Shown: piece by piece, positions 43,903-52,326 of the stretch
Numbering within the stretch: position 1 is the first letter of the stretch
Layout of the letters: each line of letters opens with the position of its first letter
Origin: Streptomyces globisporus
GTDB lineage: Bacteria > Actinomycetota > Actinomycetes > Streptomycetales > Streptomycetaceae
DNA length: 64,000 bases
Assembly: GCA_014649555.1 (NCBI GenBank)
Contig: BMTG01000012.1
Span: forward strand, 210,201 to 274,200
Direction: 5' to 3'
Program-made: the position numbers and the translations under genes
Notes under the pieces: model-generated
What the model saw: the letters and a program-made list of their open reading frames with translations, nothing else
What the model was told of the DNA's origin: nothing
The model's database searches: none

Positions 43903-46092
43903 TCAGCGCATGGCGGCGCCGAAGCGCTGCCCGGTGGCGGGGAGTCCGTCCTTGCCGGGCTCGTACGTGGTGACGGGTTCGGTGCCCCCGGTGGTGTTGG
44001 CCCAGGGCAGAGCGTGTGCGCGGCCGTAGGCGGTGGGACCGTCGGGAATGCCGATGTAGAGGTGCGTGCCGGTGGCGGTGACCGCACTACCGACCTTCTC
44101 CCCCGTCACCGGGGCACCGGGCAGACCTGCGACACCCGGGTGAACGGTGGTGTCGGAGTCACCCGGCGCGCCGAGCAGGCCGAACGTGTAGATGCCTCCG
44201 GCGTCCGTGGCGGTGCCGATGTCCTCACCGGGAACGCCGACGGCCACCAGGGTGTTCTTCGCGGTGCTCACAGCCGCGGGGTTCAGGCTGACGGCGGAGA
44301 CGGTGTGCCCGAACCGGTCGCCGTCCTCGTTCGCCCCGGTCATGCCCGTCGTGCCCTGGTGGACACCGGAGAGCTGGCTGAAGCCGGTGGGGGTCAGCCG
44401 GAGGACATCGATGCGCCCGGTGGTCGCGATGGTGGGGGTGCCCTCACCCGGCGTACCGATGACGAGCAGCGACTCGGTGCCGGTCGCGGCCGCGTTGGGC
44501 CGGTAGGCGGTCATGCTCAGGGAGAACCCGAAGGTGTCCCCGGCTTCCGAGTCGTCCTGGATCTCCGCCAGATTCTGGTCCAGCCCGGCGATCCCGGTGG
44601 GGATCTTGGCCGCGTTCAGCTTGTGGTTGAACAGGCTCACGGCACCGGCGTCGGCCATGCCGCCGACCGCCTCACCCGGTGAGCCGATGGCCAGGTGCTG
44701 CGGCGACCCGGCCAGCGAAGCGCCGAAGTCGTCGTTGCTCTCCATCGCACCGGCCACGCCCTCGGAGTCCTGGTTGATCAGGACATTGGTCTGCCCGGTG
44801 CCGTGCAGGTAGACGACCGCGCCGGCATTGGTGAACCCGGAACCGTCCTCACCCGGGAGACCGATCGCGAGGTACGGAACCCCGGCGATCGTGGTGCCCG
44901 CGGCGATGGCCTCGCCCATGCGGTCCCCCGTCTCGGAACCCATACCCGCCAGCGCGCCGCTGCCCGACCCCTGGGTCAGGTTCACGGTCGCCTTGCCCTG
45001 GCCGAGCCCGGCGGGCGAACCGTAGACGATGTGCACCCCGCCGGCCCCGGCGTTGGTACCGATTGCCTCACCCGGGACTCCGACGGCCAGGTCGGTGCAG
45101 CCGTCGAGGTTGTGGTCGAACGTCGCCAGCGAACCACCGAACCGGTCGTTCACCTCAGCGGAACCGGAAAAGATCGGCAATGCCTGCGACAGCTCCGCGT
45201 TGCCCTTCCCGACCCCGTAGACGAGCTGCACACGACCGGCCTTCGCCGCACCGTTCACCGCGGCGTCGGGGTCAGCGATCGCCACGTCACGCGCGCCGTC
45301 GCAGTTGAAGTCGGTGGCCCCGGCGATGACTTCGTCGATCCACGGCTTGAGGTCGTCGGTGCGAGCGGCCACGGCGTCGGTGCGGGTCTCGGTCTCCCCG
45401 ATGCATCCGCCCTGCCAGGAGGCCCCGCTGACACCCGCGAGCGCCACCGTGCCGCCGTCCTGGCGCAGGACAGGACCACCCGCGTCGCCCTTGCATATCG
45501 CACTGCCCGCACTCGCGCCGACGATGTTCAAGGCCGGCCCGGTGACCGCGTTGACGAGAAACGAACCCGTGTGGAGCTTGTTGGGCACCCACTCGGTCTG
45601 GGTCCGCCCGTAGCCGACCGCGGTGAGCGTGGTGCCGACGGTGGCGGGAGTCGTGGCGATGCCGACAGGGCTGATGCCCGCAGCGGGCGCAGCGAGGCGG
45701 GCCATCACCAGATCCCGGCCTTCGTACGGGACGACCTCGACGATCTCGCTGACGTGCCCACCCGTGGAGGTCAGATCGGTGCGGCCGATCGTCGCGGTCG
45801 CCTTGCCTGCGGGCTTTCCCCGAACGAGGGTCGCGGTCCCGGTGGTGAAGCAGCTGCTGGCGGAGACGACCCACCGCGGGTCTATGAGGGCCCCGGTACA
45901 GGCACGTTTCGTGTCGCCCTCACCGATCTCGACTTTCGCGGTGAAGGTGTGGGTGCCGTTGGCTACGATCGTTCCGGAGAGAGCCTGAGCCGGGGTGGCG
46001 GTGAGGACGCCGACAGCGAGGGAGGTCGCGAGCAGCCCCGTGAAGAGGGCCGCGCGCGGACGCGTTCTGGGCACGATCTGATCCTTGCTCAT
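43903..46092 (-). CDS. Secreted trypsin-fold pseudoprotease with FG-GAP propeller
   Basis: 729 aa. A signal peptide (TGLLATSLAVGVLTATPAQA) is followed by an S1 chymotrypsin-fold domain (~38-250): CTGALIDPRWVVSASSCF, VPYEGRDLVMARL, SAICKGDAGGPVL. The catalytic His position (normally AAHC) is Ser-Ser-Cys and the catalytic Ser (GDSGGP) is Ala. Asp is kept, so hydrolysis is not expected. Residues ~255-729 form FG-GAP repeats (FNCDGARDVAIADPD, NLDGCTDLAVGVPGE, YLAIGLPGEDGSG). Probably an extracellular binding protein rather than a protease. Confidence 0.88.
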   Translation of the reverse strand: MSKDQIVPRTRPRAALFTGLLATSLAVGVLTATPAQALSGTIVANGTHTFTAKVEIGEGDTKRACTGALIDPRWVVSASSCFTTGTATLVRGKPAGKATATIGRTDLTSTGGHVSEIVEVVPYEGRDLVMARLAAPAAGISPVGIATTPATVGTTLTAVGYGRTQTEWVPNKLHTGSFLVNAVTGPALNIVGASAGSAICKGDAGGPVLRQDGGTVALAGVSGASWQGGCIGETETRTDAVAARTDDLKPWIDEVIAGATDFNCDGARDVAIADPDAAVNGAAKAGRVQLVYGVGKGNAELSQALPIFSGSAEVNDRFGGSLATFDHNLDGCTDLAVGVPGEAIGTNAGAGGVHIVYGSPAGLGQGKATVNLTQGSGSGALAGMGSETGDRMGEAIAAGTTIAGVPYLAIGLPGEDGSGFTNAGAVVYLHGTGQTNVLINQDSEGVAGAMESNDDFGASLAGSPQHLAIGSPGEAVGGMADAGAVSLFNHKLNAAKIPTGIAGLDQNLAEIQDDSEAGDTFGFSLSMTAYRPNAAATGTESLLVIGTPGEGTPTIATTGRIDVLRLTPTGFSQLSGVHQGTTGMTGANEDGDRFGHTVSAVSLNPAAVSTAKNTLVAVGVPGEDIGTATDAGGIYTFGLLGAPGDSDTTVHPGVAGLPGAPVTGEKVGSAVTATGTHLYIGIPDGPTAYGRAHALPWANTTGGTEPVTTYEPGKDGLPATGQRFGAAMR

Positions 46093-46129
46093 GTCAGAGG
46101 ACGTAAAGGGCGGGCGCGAGGTAGGGAGA

Positions 46130-46663
46130 TCAGCCGGTTACGCGGATCTCCACCAGGACCGATCGGGGGCCACCGATCTCACCTTCTCCGACACTCGCGA
46201 AGCCGCCTGCCTCGACATCCACCGTCGTGGTCTGGTTGTTGGCGGTGAGGTCGGCACTGATGGGGTGCTCCGAGGCCAGCAGTTCGATCATGAAGACTCG
46301 GGGCAGCTCAAGGGTGAGGTAGCCGGTCTTGGCAGTGGTGCGGAAACAGTAGTTGTCGCCACGACCGACCTCCGCGTCCGCGACGGTTCTGACCACGATC
46401 TGGTCTCCGTCCGGGACGCAGTCGGCCAGAAGAACGCGACCGTCGCCCTTCTTCAGCTTGATGCCCTTGTTCGCCAGGATGTCGGCGGCACCGGGATAGG
46501 CGAAGTCCTCGACCGCGGACGGCGGAGCGTCAGCGCCCGCAGTCGGCGAGGAGGCCGTGGACGTCACGGAGGCCTCGGAGGCAAAAGCGAGTGGCACACC
46601 GACTAGCGCCGCCAATGCGCCTATCGCTCCGGAAATAAACAATGCACGTACGCGAGAAGCCAC
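46130..46663 (-). CDS. Secreted hypothetical protein
   Basis: 177 aa from GTG with AAAGGA upstream. The signal peptide ALFISGAIGALAALVGVPLAFA gives an exported product. A Ser/Thr/Ala linker (SVTSTASSPTAGADAP) precedes a small beta-rich domain with two Cys (LLADCVPDGDQIVV and NYCFRTTAKTGYLTLELP) that could form a disulfide. No family recognised. It is 37 bp upstream of the pseudoprotease gene in the same direction, so the two may be co-secreted partners. Confidence 0.75.
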   Translation of the reverse strand: MASRVRALFISGAIGALAALVGVPLAFASEASVTSTASSPTAGADAPPSAVEDFAYPGAADILANKGIKLKKGDGRVLLADCVPDGDQIVVRTVADAEVGRGDNYCFRTTAKTGYLTLELPRVFMIELLASEHPISADLTANNQTTTVDVEAGGFASVGEGEIGGPRSVLVEIRVTG

Positions 46664-47087
46664 CGATAAATCCTTTCAGGCATGGCGCCTGCGCTCCCGG
46701 AGGCCCCCGCCTAGAAGTGTAAAGGAAGAGTGAAAAAAGCATATGCAACATAGCCCCTGGTTGACGTTGGGTCAAATAAATCCTATGCACCTTTTAGCGC
46801 AGCTTAAGGCGACATTGGCCGCAAGGTTCAGGCACCGAGTGACCACAATGAGACTAAATGTCAGCTTTTGCATTCGCGTCAAGAATGTCCGTAACCAGCC
46901 CCTGACTGTGAAGATTTCGCCCACAGAGGCACTCGGAGGGTCGAGGTAAAGGATAGGCAAAAGGCCCAATCTGCTCTCATGCTTCTCAAATTAGCCAGTC
47001 GGAGCATAGTCAGCGCGGAGGGCCGTATGATCGCCGGGCCGACATCGGTGAAGCAGAAACAAATGGCACCAAGATCGGGAGAAAATA
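46664..47087. other. AT-rich divergent intergenic region, 424 bp
   Basis: The GC content is visibly lower than anywhere else in the window, with runs such as AAGGAAGAGTGAAAAAAGCA and GTCAAATAAATCC. No coding-like ORF is present on either strand. It holds the promoters of the secreted protein (leftward) and the ALF-repeat toxin (rightward). Such composition fits a horizontally acquired toxin locus or a strongly regulated promoter. Confidence 0.6.
46761..46789 (+). promoter_or_regulatory. Candidate sigma-70-type promoter for the toxin gene
   Basis: TTGACG (46761-46766) and TATGCA (46784-46789) are separated by 17 bp. The -35 is one base from consensus; the -10 lacks its final T. It points toward the toxin gene but lies 300 bp upstream, leaving a long leader. 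Confidence 0.4.
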
Positions 47088-50000
47088 ATGAACCGAAGAT
47101 TCAACAGGCCGGGCCACCGAAGGCGAATTCGAAGGGCGCTACGGACCCAGATACTGAGCTTCCTGCCCCTGGCTCTTGCCTGTGGCCTTCTGGGCGCAGC
47201 ACCCGTCTCGGCTGCGGAGCCTGAGCGGACGACTGAGCGGATTGCGGCCCTGGCCGAGGCCACCCCGAGCGATCGTGGTCGCGCGGTCGACTACTGGGTT
47301 GAGGGCGGCCCCGGTGTCAAGGCGGCCGCAGAGGCGGCCTTGACCGGTACCGACGCCGAACTGCAGGCGTTCCTGACGGCTGCTGACGACATCGAGATTC
47401 AAGACAAGCGTGTATCCGCCGCCCAGATCGCCAGCGTCGGCGGTACGGAACTGCTGACAGCCGCCCGCACCGCCCTCGCGGGAAGCCGGGAAGAACTTGA
47501 GATCTTCCTCAGCTGGGGCTGGGAAGCGCCGATGAGGCAGGACGAACGCGTTCAGGTCGCGCAGGTCATCAGCGCCGGGGGGCCTGCTGTTCAGGATGCA
47601 GGTCGTGCTGCGCTGGCTGGTTCCGCGGATGATGTCGCCGCGTTCCTGGAGGAGGGGCAGTTCGCCCAGCGGAAGCAGGATGAACGGGTGCAGCTCGTTC
47701 AGGTGCTCAGCGTGGGCGGCACGAACGTACGGGCCGCGGGTCGTCTCGCGCTGAACGGCACCGCTGAGGACATCCGGGAGTTCTTGGAGGTCGGGCAGTT
47801 CGTCGCGCGGGCCAAGGACCAGGAGCACGCCACGGTCGCTCAGCTGGCCGCGCTCGCACAGGAAGCGGGGCGGCAGGCCGCGAAGGAGACGGTGGCGGCC
47901 AAGTCCGAATCGGACAAGGCTGTGAAGGCCGCCGAGCTGGCCAAACAAGCTGCGTTGACAGCGGCGAAAGAGGCGGAGGCCGCCAAGGACGACACGGCGG
48001 CGGCGGCCCGCGCGGCCGGGCGTGCGGCGAAGGCGGCCTCTCAGGCGGCGAGTGCGGCACAGACTGCGATCAACGCCTCGCACGCGGCGAACAATTCGGC
48101 GCGCGTAGCTGCGAGTGCGGCATCTCAGGCTGCGGCCGCTGCGGCCGGCGCTGCGCAGGCGGCGTCGAATGCGCGGAACGCGGCCGCTGACGCGGCTGTT
48201 GACAAGAACAATGCCGCCGCGGCGCGTACGGCGGCGGAGAAGGCTCGTGACGCGGGCAAGGGTGCCAAACTGGCCGCAGAAGCCTCCGACCAGGCCGTGA
48301 TCGCGGCGGATGCGGCCGCTGATGCCGCCGACTCCGCCATCAGTGCCGGAGCGAACGCGGACATCGCCGCCAATGCAGCGACCACGGCGGGCAACCTCGC
48401 CGGCCAGGCCAGCGCAGCCGGAGCCGAGGCCCGCGCTGCGGCCGCTGCGGCCAAGCGCCATGCCGCCGAGGCCAACCGGGCCGCCGCCGCCGCCAGGGAT
48501 CTGGCCCGCAAGGCGGCGAAGGCAGCGCGTGAGGCAGGTGTGGCGGCAAGGTCGGCCGCTGCGCACGCGAACAACGCGGCAGCCGCCGCTGACGAGGCAG
48601 CCGACCAGGCGCACGACGCGGCGCAGGCAGCCGCACGGTCCACCACGCACGCCAACGCGGCCACCGTGGCCGCGAACGCGGCGAGCAGCGCGGTCGCCAA
48701 GGCCCAGGAGATATACACGCTGGCGCGTGAAGTGGAAACGGAGGAACTCCTCGGCCGGACCAACGCGGGCCTCGAGCGGGCCGCCGACCACAAGGCCGCC
48801 GAAGAGGCCCGGCTCGCCGCGAGCGACGCCTTCGAGCAGGCGGTGAAGGATCGGGACACCGAGCGTGACCGGTTGGTGGCCGTGGCAGCCGAACCGGGAG
48901 CCGACCTGGCGGCCGTCGCCGCTCAGGGACGCGAGCTGGCCGTGCTGGTGATGAGGAACGGCACGGCATGGGGCCGGGCTGCCGCCGAGGCGGCCCTCGC
49001 CGGCCCTGACGAGGTGGTCATCGACTACCTGCGCAACGGCTGGAGAACGGCCAAGCAGCAGGACGACCGCTCCTACGTCGAGCGCCTCGCCGAGGAGAGC
49101 TTGACCAAGGCGGTGAGGGACGCGGCCGAGACCGCGCTGGACGGCGACGCGGCCGCCATTACCGAGTTCATCAAAAACGGCCAGTATCAAGCCGGCGCCG
49201 CGGACATGCGCGTCGCCATCGTCCAGACCATCGACGGTGCGGGACCGATCCTGGCCGAAGCCGGCCGGACGGCTCTCGCGACGAACGACCCGAAAAAGTA
49301 CAGCGCCTTCCTGACCGACACGCAGCACACCGCAAGAACCCAGGACGAGCGGGTACTTGCAGCACAATTGCTCTCCTCCGGCGGACCGGAAGTGCGGTCC
49401 GCGGCCCGCATAGCTCTGGCGGGGTCCCCGCAGACCCTGCATGCCTTCATCGCGACCGGGCAGTACAAGAAGCAGCGCCAGGACCTCCTCAACACCACCC
49501 ACACGGCGCAGGTTCAAAAACTGATCGCCGACGCGGCGAAGATCGCTGCCAGCGCGCAGAAGAACGCGCAAACAGCGCAGAAGGTCGCCGCGACTGCCCG
49601 CAAGGCGGCCGCCGAAGCCAACGAGTGGGCGGAGAAGGCCAAAGCCTCGGCGGACAGAGCAAAGGGCTACGCCGACGAGGCGGCGCAACACGCCAAGGAC
49701 GCCGAAGCTTCCGCGGCCAGCGCGGCCGCATCCGCCAAGACCGCCACCAACGCCGCGAAGAGCGCCGACATCGCCGCGACTGATGCCGCGAGTTCGGCAG
49801 CCGACGCCACGCTTTCCTCGGAGATGGCCCAAGTTCACGCGTCCAGCGCGTGGTACTCCGCCGATCAGGCCCGGCAGTCGGCGATCTCCGCGGGCAAGGA
49901 CGCGACGGAAGCGTTGAAGGCGTCCACCGAAGCGTTCGCCATCGCGGTCACAAAGAAGCGGCAGGAAGAGGAAGCGCGGCGCAAGGCCGCTGTCGAGGAA

Positions 50001-50699
50001 AAGGAGAGGAACGAGGATGGCCGCCGGGCCAGAGAGCTGTACCGGTGCGGGCAGGCGTTCATCCCCTGCGATCCGTACGAGTACACACGCTGGTGCATGC
50101 AATCACCGGTCAATTGCCAGATCCTTGAAAACGGCAGAGAAATCGGTGCCGCGCTGGACAAGTCGATGGAGATCACCAAGGAACTCGTCGGGCTCGGCCA
50201 GCTCGAAGCGTGTCTGAGGGGCAAGGACTTCGCCAGCTGCGCCATCCTTGTGGGCGAAGTCTTGGTTGGCGCCAAAGCCAAGGCACTCAAGAAGGCTTAC
50301 GACAATCTCAAACTGCTGAAGCGCGGCTGCAAGATCGCTGGTAGATCGACTCTGCGCACCGCTCCCTCCGCGTTCGCAGATACCCCTTGCGGAGGGCACA
50401 AAATTCCCGGGTTTCCCCGAGATAAATCAAAGATAACCTCCGGTGCAGGCGACTGTCAGGCATGCGCAGAGAGGATCCGCGACAATCTCGGCGACGGCAA
50501 GATTGTCCGATTTCGTCCGGCTGGACCATACTTCGGCAAGTACCGCGGACAAGACACCGATGGGTGGAACAACGGCTACCATGTCGTCGTGGTGCTGAAT
50601 GGGCGGGTCTACGATGCTTTCACTCCGAAGGCCGGGGAGTCGATTCCCGAGTACAAGGCTCAGTGGGAGTACGGCGACATCATCAATTTCGAATTCTAG
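47088..50699 (+). CDS. ALF-repeat secreted polymorphic toxin with papain-like C-terminal domain
   Basis: 1203 aa; GGGAGA 7 bases before the ATG. An export signal (~15-42) is followed by ALF repeats (AAEAALTGTDAELQAFL, AARTALAGSREELEIFL and others), an Ala-rich coiled coil of ~280 residues, and a second ALF block (~625-800). After further coiled coil, the C-terminal ~85 residues differ in style: GDCQACAERI (Cys1123), NNGYHVVVVLNGRVYDAF (His1165, Asp1176), YKAQWEYGDIINFEF. That Cys-His-Asp order suits papain-fold toxin domains (glutamine deamidase or peptidase). Two related small genes follow, consistent with immunity. Target unknown. Confidence 0.8.
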   Translation: MNRRFNRPGHRRRIRRALRTQILSFLPLALACGLLGAAPVSAAEPERTTERIAALAEATPSDRGRAVDYWVEGGPGVKAAAEAALTGTDAELQAFLTAADDIEIQDKRVSAAQIASVGGTELLTAARTALAGSREELEIFLSWGWEAPMRQDERVQVAQVISAGGPAVQDAGRAALAGSADDVAAFLEEGQFAQRKQDERVQLVQVLSVGGTNVRAAGRLALNGTAEDIREFLEVGQFVARAKDQEHATVAQLAALAQEAGRQAAKETVAAKSESDKAVKAAELAKQAALTAAKEAEAAKDDTAAAARAAGRAAKAASQAASAAQTAINASHAANNSARVAASAASQAAAAAAGAAQAASNARNAAADAAVDKNNAAAARTAAEKARDAGKGAKLAAEASDQAVIAADAAADAADSAISAGANADIAANAATTAGNLAGQASAAGAEARAAAAAAKRHAAEANRAAAAARDLARKAAKAAREAGVAARSAAAHANNAAAAADEAADQAHDAAQAAARSTTHANAATVAANAASSAVAKAQEIYTLAREVETEELLGRTNAGLERAADHKAAEEARLAASDAFEQAVKDRDTERDRLVAVAAEPGADLAAVAAQGRELAVLVMRNGTAWGRAAAEAALAGPDEVVIDYLRNGWRTAKQQDDRSYVERLAEESLTKAVRDAAETALDGDAAAITEFIKNGQYQAGAADMRVAIVQTIDGAGPILAEAGRTALATNDPKKYSAFLTDTQHTARTQDERVLAAQLLSSGGPEVRSAARIALAGSPQTLHAFIATGQYKKQRQDLLNTTHTAQVQKLIADAAKIAASAQKNAQTAQKVAATARKAAAEANEWAEKAKASADRAKGYADEAAQHAKDAEASAASAAASAKTATNAAKSADIAATDAASSAADATLSSEMAQVHASSAWYSADQARQSAISAGKDATEALKASTEAFAIAVTKKRQEEEARRKAAVEEKERNEDGRRARELYRCGQAFIPCDPYEYTRWCMQSPVNCQILENGREIGAALDKSMEITKELVGLGQLEACLRGKDFASCAILVGEVLVGAKAKALKKAYDNLKLLKRGCKIAGRSTLRTAPSAFADTPCGGHKIPGFPRDKSKITSGAGDCQACAERIRDNLGDGKIVRFRPAGPYFGKYRGQDTDGWNNGYHVVVVLNGRVYDAFTPKAGESIPEYKAQWEYGDIINFEF

Positions 50700-50707
50700 G
50701 GGAAATC

Positions 50708-51109
50708 GTGAGTGACAGAGATTTCATCGCAGGCGTCAGAGGCCGGCCTGGTCTCTACGGTCTCGGGGAATTCTATAAAGATGCGGTCATGTTCCTCATC
50801 GGATTCAACGAGGCCCGCTCGGGTGGGCTGATGCGCGGATTCACCGAGTGGCTGGTCGTACGCAAGGGTGAGTGCTCCAGCTTCGGGTGGCAGGCACTCG
50901 TCCTTGACGAGGCACTCCCCAATGTCGAAGGGTTGGGCTGGAACAAGCTGGGCAACTCTAATTCGCAGCAAGAGGAAGAGGCCGTACAGCAGCTCCTCAC
51001 TCTGCTGTACGAGTTTCTGACGATGCGGGATGACGTGATGGCGTTGGCTCGCATGTACGGGGAATACCATTCGCTCCATTCGCGAGCCGAAGACTCTGGT
51101 GGTGCATGA
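50708..51109 (+). CDS. Putative immunity protein for the ALF-repeat toxin
   Basis: 133 aa from GTG, with AGGGGA five bases upstream and only 8 bp after the toxin stop. It begins VSDRDFIAGVRGRPGLYGLG and ends in a conserved helical part EEEAVQQLLTLLYEFLTMRD, then MYGEYHSLHS. No signal peptide, so it would act in the cytoplasm. The gene order (toxin, then a small unrelated gene, then a decayed copy of it) is the standard layout for immunity in polymorphic toxin loci. The family could not be named. Confidence 0.65.
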   Translation: MSDRDFIAGVRGRPGLYGLGEFYKDAVMFLIGFNEARSGGLMRGFTEWLVVRKGECSSFGWQALVLDEALPNVEGLGWNKLGNSNSQQEEEAVQQLLTLLYEFLTMRDDVMALARMYGEYHSLHSRAEDSGGA

Positions 51110-51341
51110 GCGACAAGCAGTTCGTCGAACAGGTTCGGGACCGGCCGGGCATGTGCTCACGTCCCAAGGGTTCGACCATCTGCATCTGGAACAGGAGAAG
51201 GAGCAAAAAGCGGCGGTGGACCATCCGTTCTCGCTGATCCTTGAGTTCCTGGAAGTGCGCGACGCCCCCTGGGCGCTCACCCCCATGTACGCCCAGTACC
51301 ACCACATGCGGACCTCCCTCCATGAGGGCGATCCGTCATAG
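51106..51341 (+). pseudogene. Decayed second copy of the immunity gene
   Basis: It starts in an ATGA overlap with the intact copy and encodes MSDKQFVEQVRDRPGM, matching SDRDFIAGVRGRPGL. That frame stops at 51237. Another frame then gives HLHLEQEKEQKAAVDHPF, LILEFLEVRD, MYAQYHHMRTS, the counterpart of the intact C-terminus. About 60 residues of the middle are missing and the frame has shifted by one. Not functional. Confidence 0.8.
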
Positions 51342-51348
51342 AAGGACG

Positions 51349-51394
51349 GCCCTGTGGTTGCGCCAGCGGGGATTTCACGACGCAACCACAGGGC
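51349..51394 (+). terminator. Terminator hairpin after the toxin/immunity locus
   Basis: A perfect 14-bp stem (GCCCTGTGGTTGCG / CGCAACCACAGGGC) with an 18-base loop, starting 8 bp after the decayed immunity gene. It lies between convergent genes and could serve both directions. Confidence 0.75.
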
Positions 51395-51428
51395 ACTCCG
51401 AAGCTGAAGCCGGACAGAACCCGCCCCG

Positions 51429-51797
51429 TCAGACGCGGTCGTGCAGCGTGACGTGGTAGCCGTCCGGGTCCGCGAAGGTGAACGTCCGGCCGAAGGGGCC
51501 GTCGATCGGTGCCGAGACGATGGTGTGCCCGTCAGCGGCGAGCGCGTCGTGGATGACCTGGACGTCCGTGGCGTGGAGCCAGATCGCGACACCGATGCCG
51601 GGCTGGGCGACCGATGCGAGATCCGTTCCGGCAATGACCTCGCGCAGGGCGAACGCGATCGGCTTCGTCTCGAAGACGACGGCGTGCGGAGGTCCGGCCG
51701 GTGAGCGGACGAGGCCGAGGTACTGCTCGTAGAACGCCTGCGAGGCGGCGAGGTCGCACGCCTGGAACGAGATGAAGTCGGGACCGGTGGCGGGCAT
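51429..51797 (-). CDS. VOC family protein
   Basis: 122 aa. The ATG at 51797 is chosen for its AAGGAG; an upstream ATG at 51818 lies in the operator. Fold signatures: FISFQACDLAASQAFYEQYLGL, GVAIWLHATDVQVIHDALAADG, FTFADPDGYHVTLHD (the usual metal-ligand Glu near the end is not present). Role unknown; glyoxalase, dioxygenase or antibiotic-binding functions are possible. It diverges from a MarR gene and shares its operators, so it is probably the MarR target. Confidence 0.87.
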   Translation of the reverse strand: MPATGPDFISFQACDLAASQAFYEQYLGLVRSPAGPPHAVVFETKPIAFALREVIAGTDLASVAQPGIGVAIWLHATDVQVIHDALAADGHTIVSAPIDGPFGRTFTFADPDGYHVTLHDRV

Positions 51798-51817
51798 GGT
51801 GACACTCCTTCGATTCA

Positions 51818-51862
51818 TGTCAGCTTCCTGACACGCACCACCGTATGTCAGACTTCTGACAT
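51818..51862. promoter_or_regulatory. Two MarR operator palindromes in the divergent promoter
   Basis: Site 1: TGTCAG-CTTC-CTGACA (51818-51833). Site 2: ATGTCAGA-CT-TCTGACAT (51845-51862), whose last two bases are the first two of the MarR ATG. The centres are 28 bp apart. Both arms are perfect. The placement suits repression of the VOC gene and autoregulation of the MarR gene. Confidence 0.75.
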
Positions 51863-52310
51863 GAGCAAAGAGGGCGCTGGCGTCGACCTGGACAAGTCAC
51901 TGGGCTACCTGCTGAAAGAGGCTTCCACCGCCCTGCGGGTAGCCATGGAGGAGGTCCTGCGCCCCCTCGGGATGACCGTGACGCACTACTCCTGCCTCGA
52001 ACTGCTGGCCCAACGGCCGGGCATGTCGAACTCCGAGCTCGCGCGCGGCGCGTTCGTGACACGGCAGTCGATGAACGTGCTGCTCCAGGCCCTGGAGCGG
52101 GACGGCTACGTGGCCAGGCCCGCCGAGGCGGCAGTGGGGAAGGTTCTCCCCGCACAGCTCACACCTCGCGGTCGGCAGAGCCTGGAGGAGGCGTCCGCGG
52201 CGGTCAGGGCCGTCGAGGTCAGAATGCTGGCCGGCATGACCGAGAACGAGCAGGAAAGTGCGTTCCGGGCACTCCGGAGCATGATCCATTCACTGCGCGG
52301 CCCCGCTTAA
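51861..52310 (+). CDS. MarR family transcriptional regulator
   Basis: 149 aa. Winged HTH: MTVTHYSCLELLAQRPG, SNSELARGAFVTRQSMNVLLQALERDGYVAR and the wing VLPAQLTPRGRQSLEE. Helices at both ends form the dimer interface. MarR proteins usually repress a neighbouring gene and release DNA on binding a small aromatic or oxidant. The gene begins inside a perfect operator (51845-51862), so autorepression is likely, and the divergent VOC gene is the probable target. The start codon is set by that position and by homology; no strong ribosome site is seen. Confidence 0.9.
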   Translation: MSKEGAGVDLDKSLGYLLKEASTALRVAMEEVLRPLGMTVTHYSCLELLAQRPGMSNSELARGAFVTRQSMNVLLQALERDGYVARPAEAAVGKVLPAQLTPRGRQSLEEASAAVRAVEVRMLAGMTENEQESAFRALRSMIHSLRGPA

Positions 52311-52326
52311 CCCACCAGCCCCTGGG

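Noticed and set aside
43903-46092. Active trypsin-like protease
   Set aside because: Catalytic His and Ser are both replaced; it is called a pseudoprotease instead.
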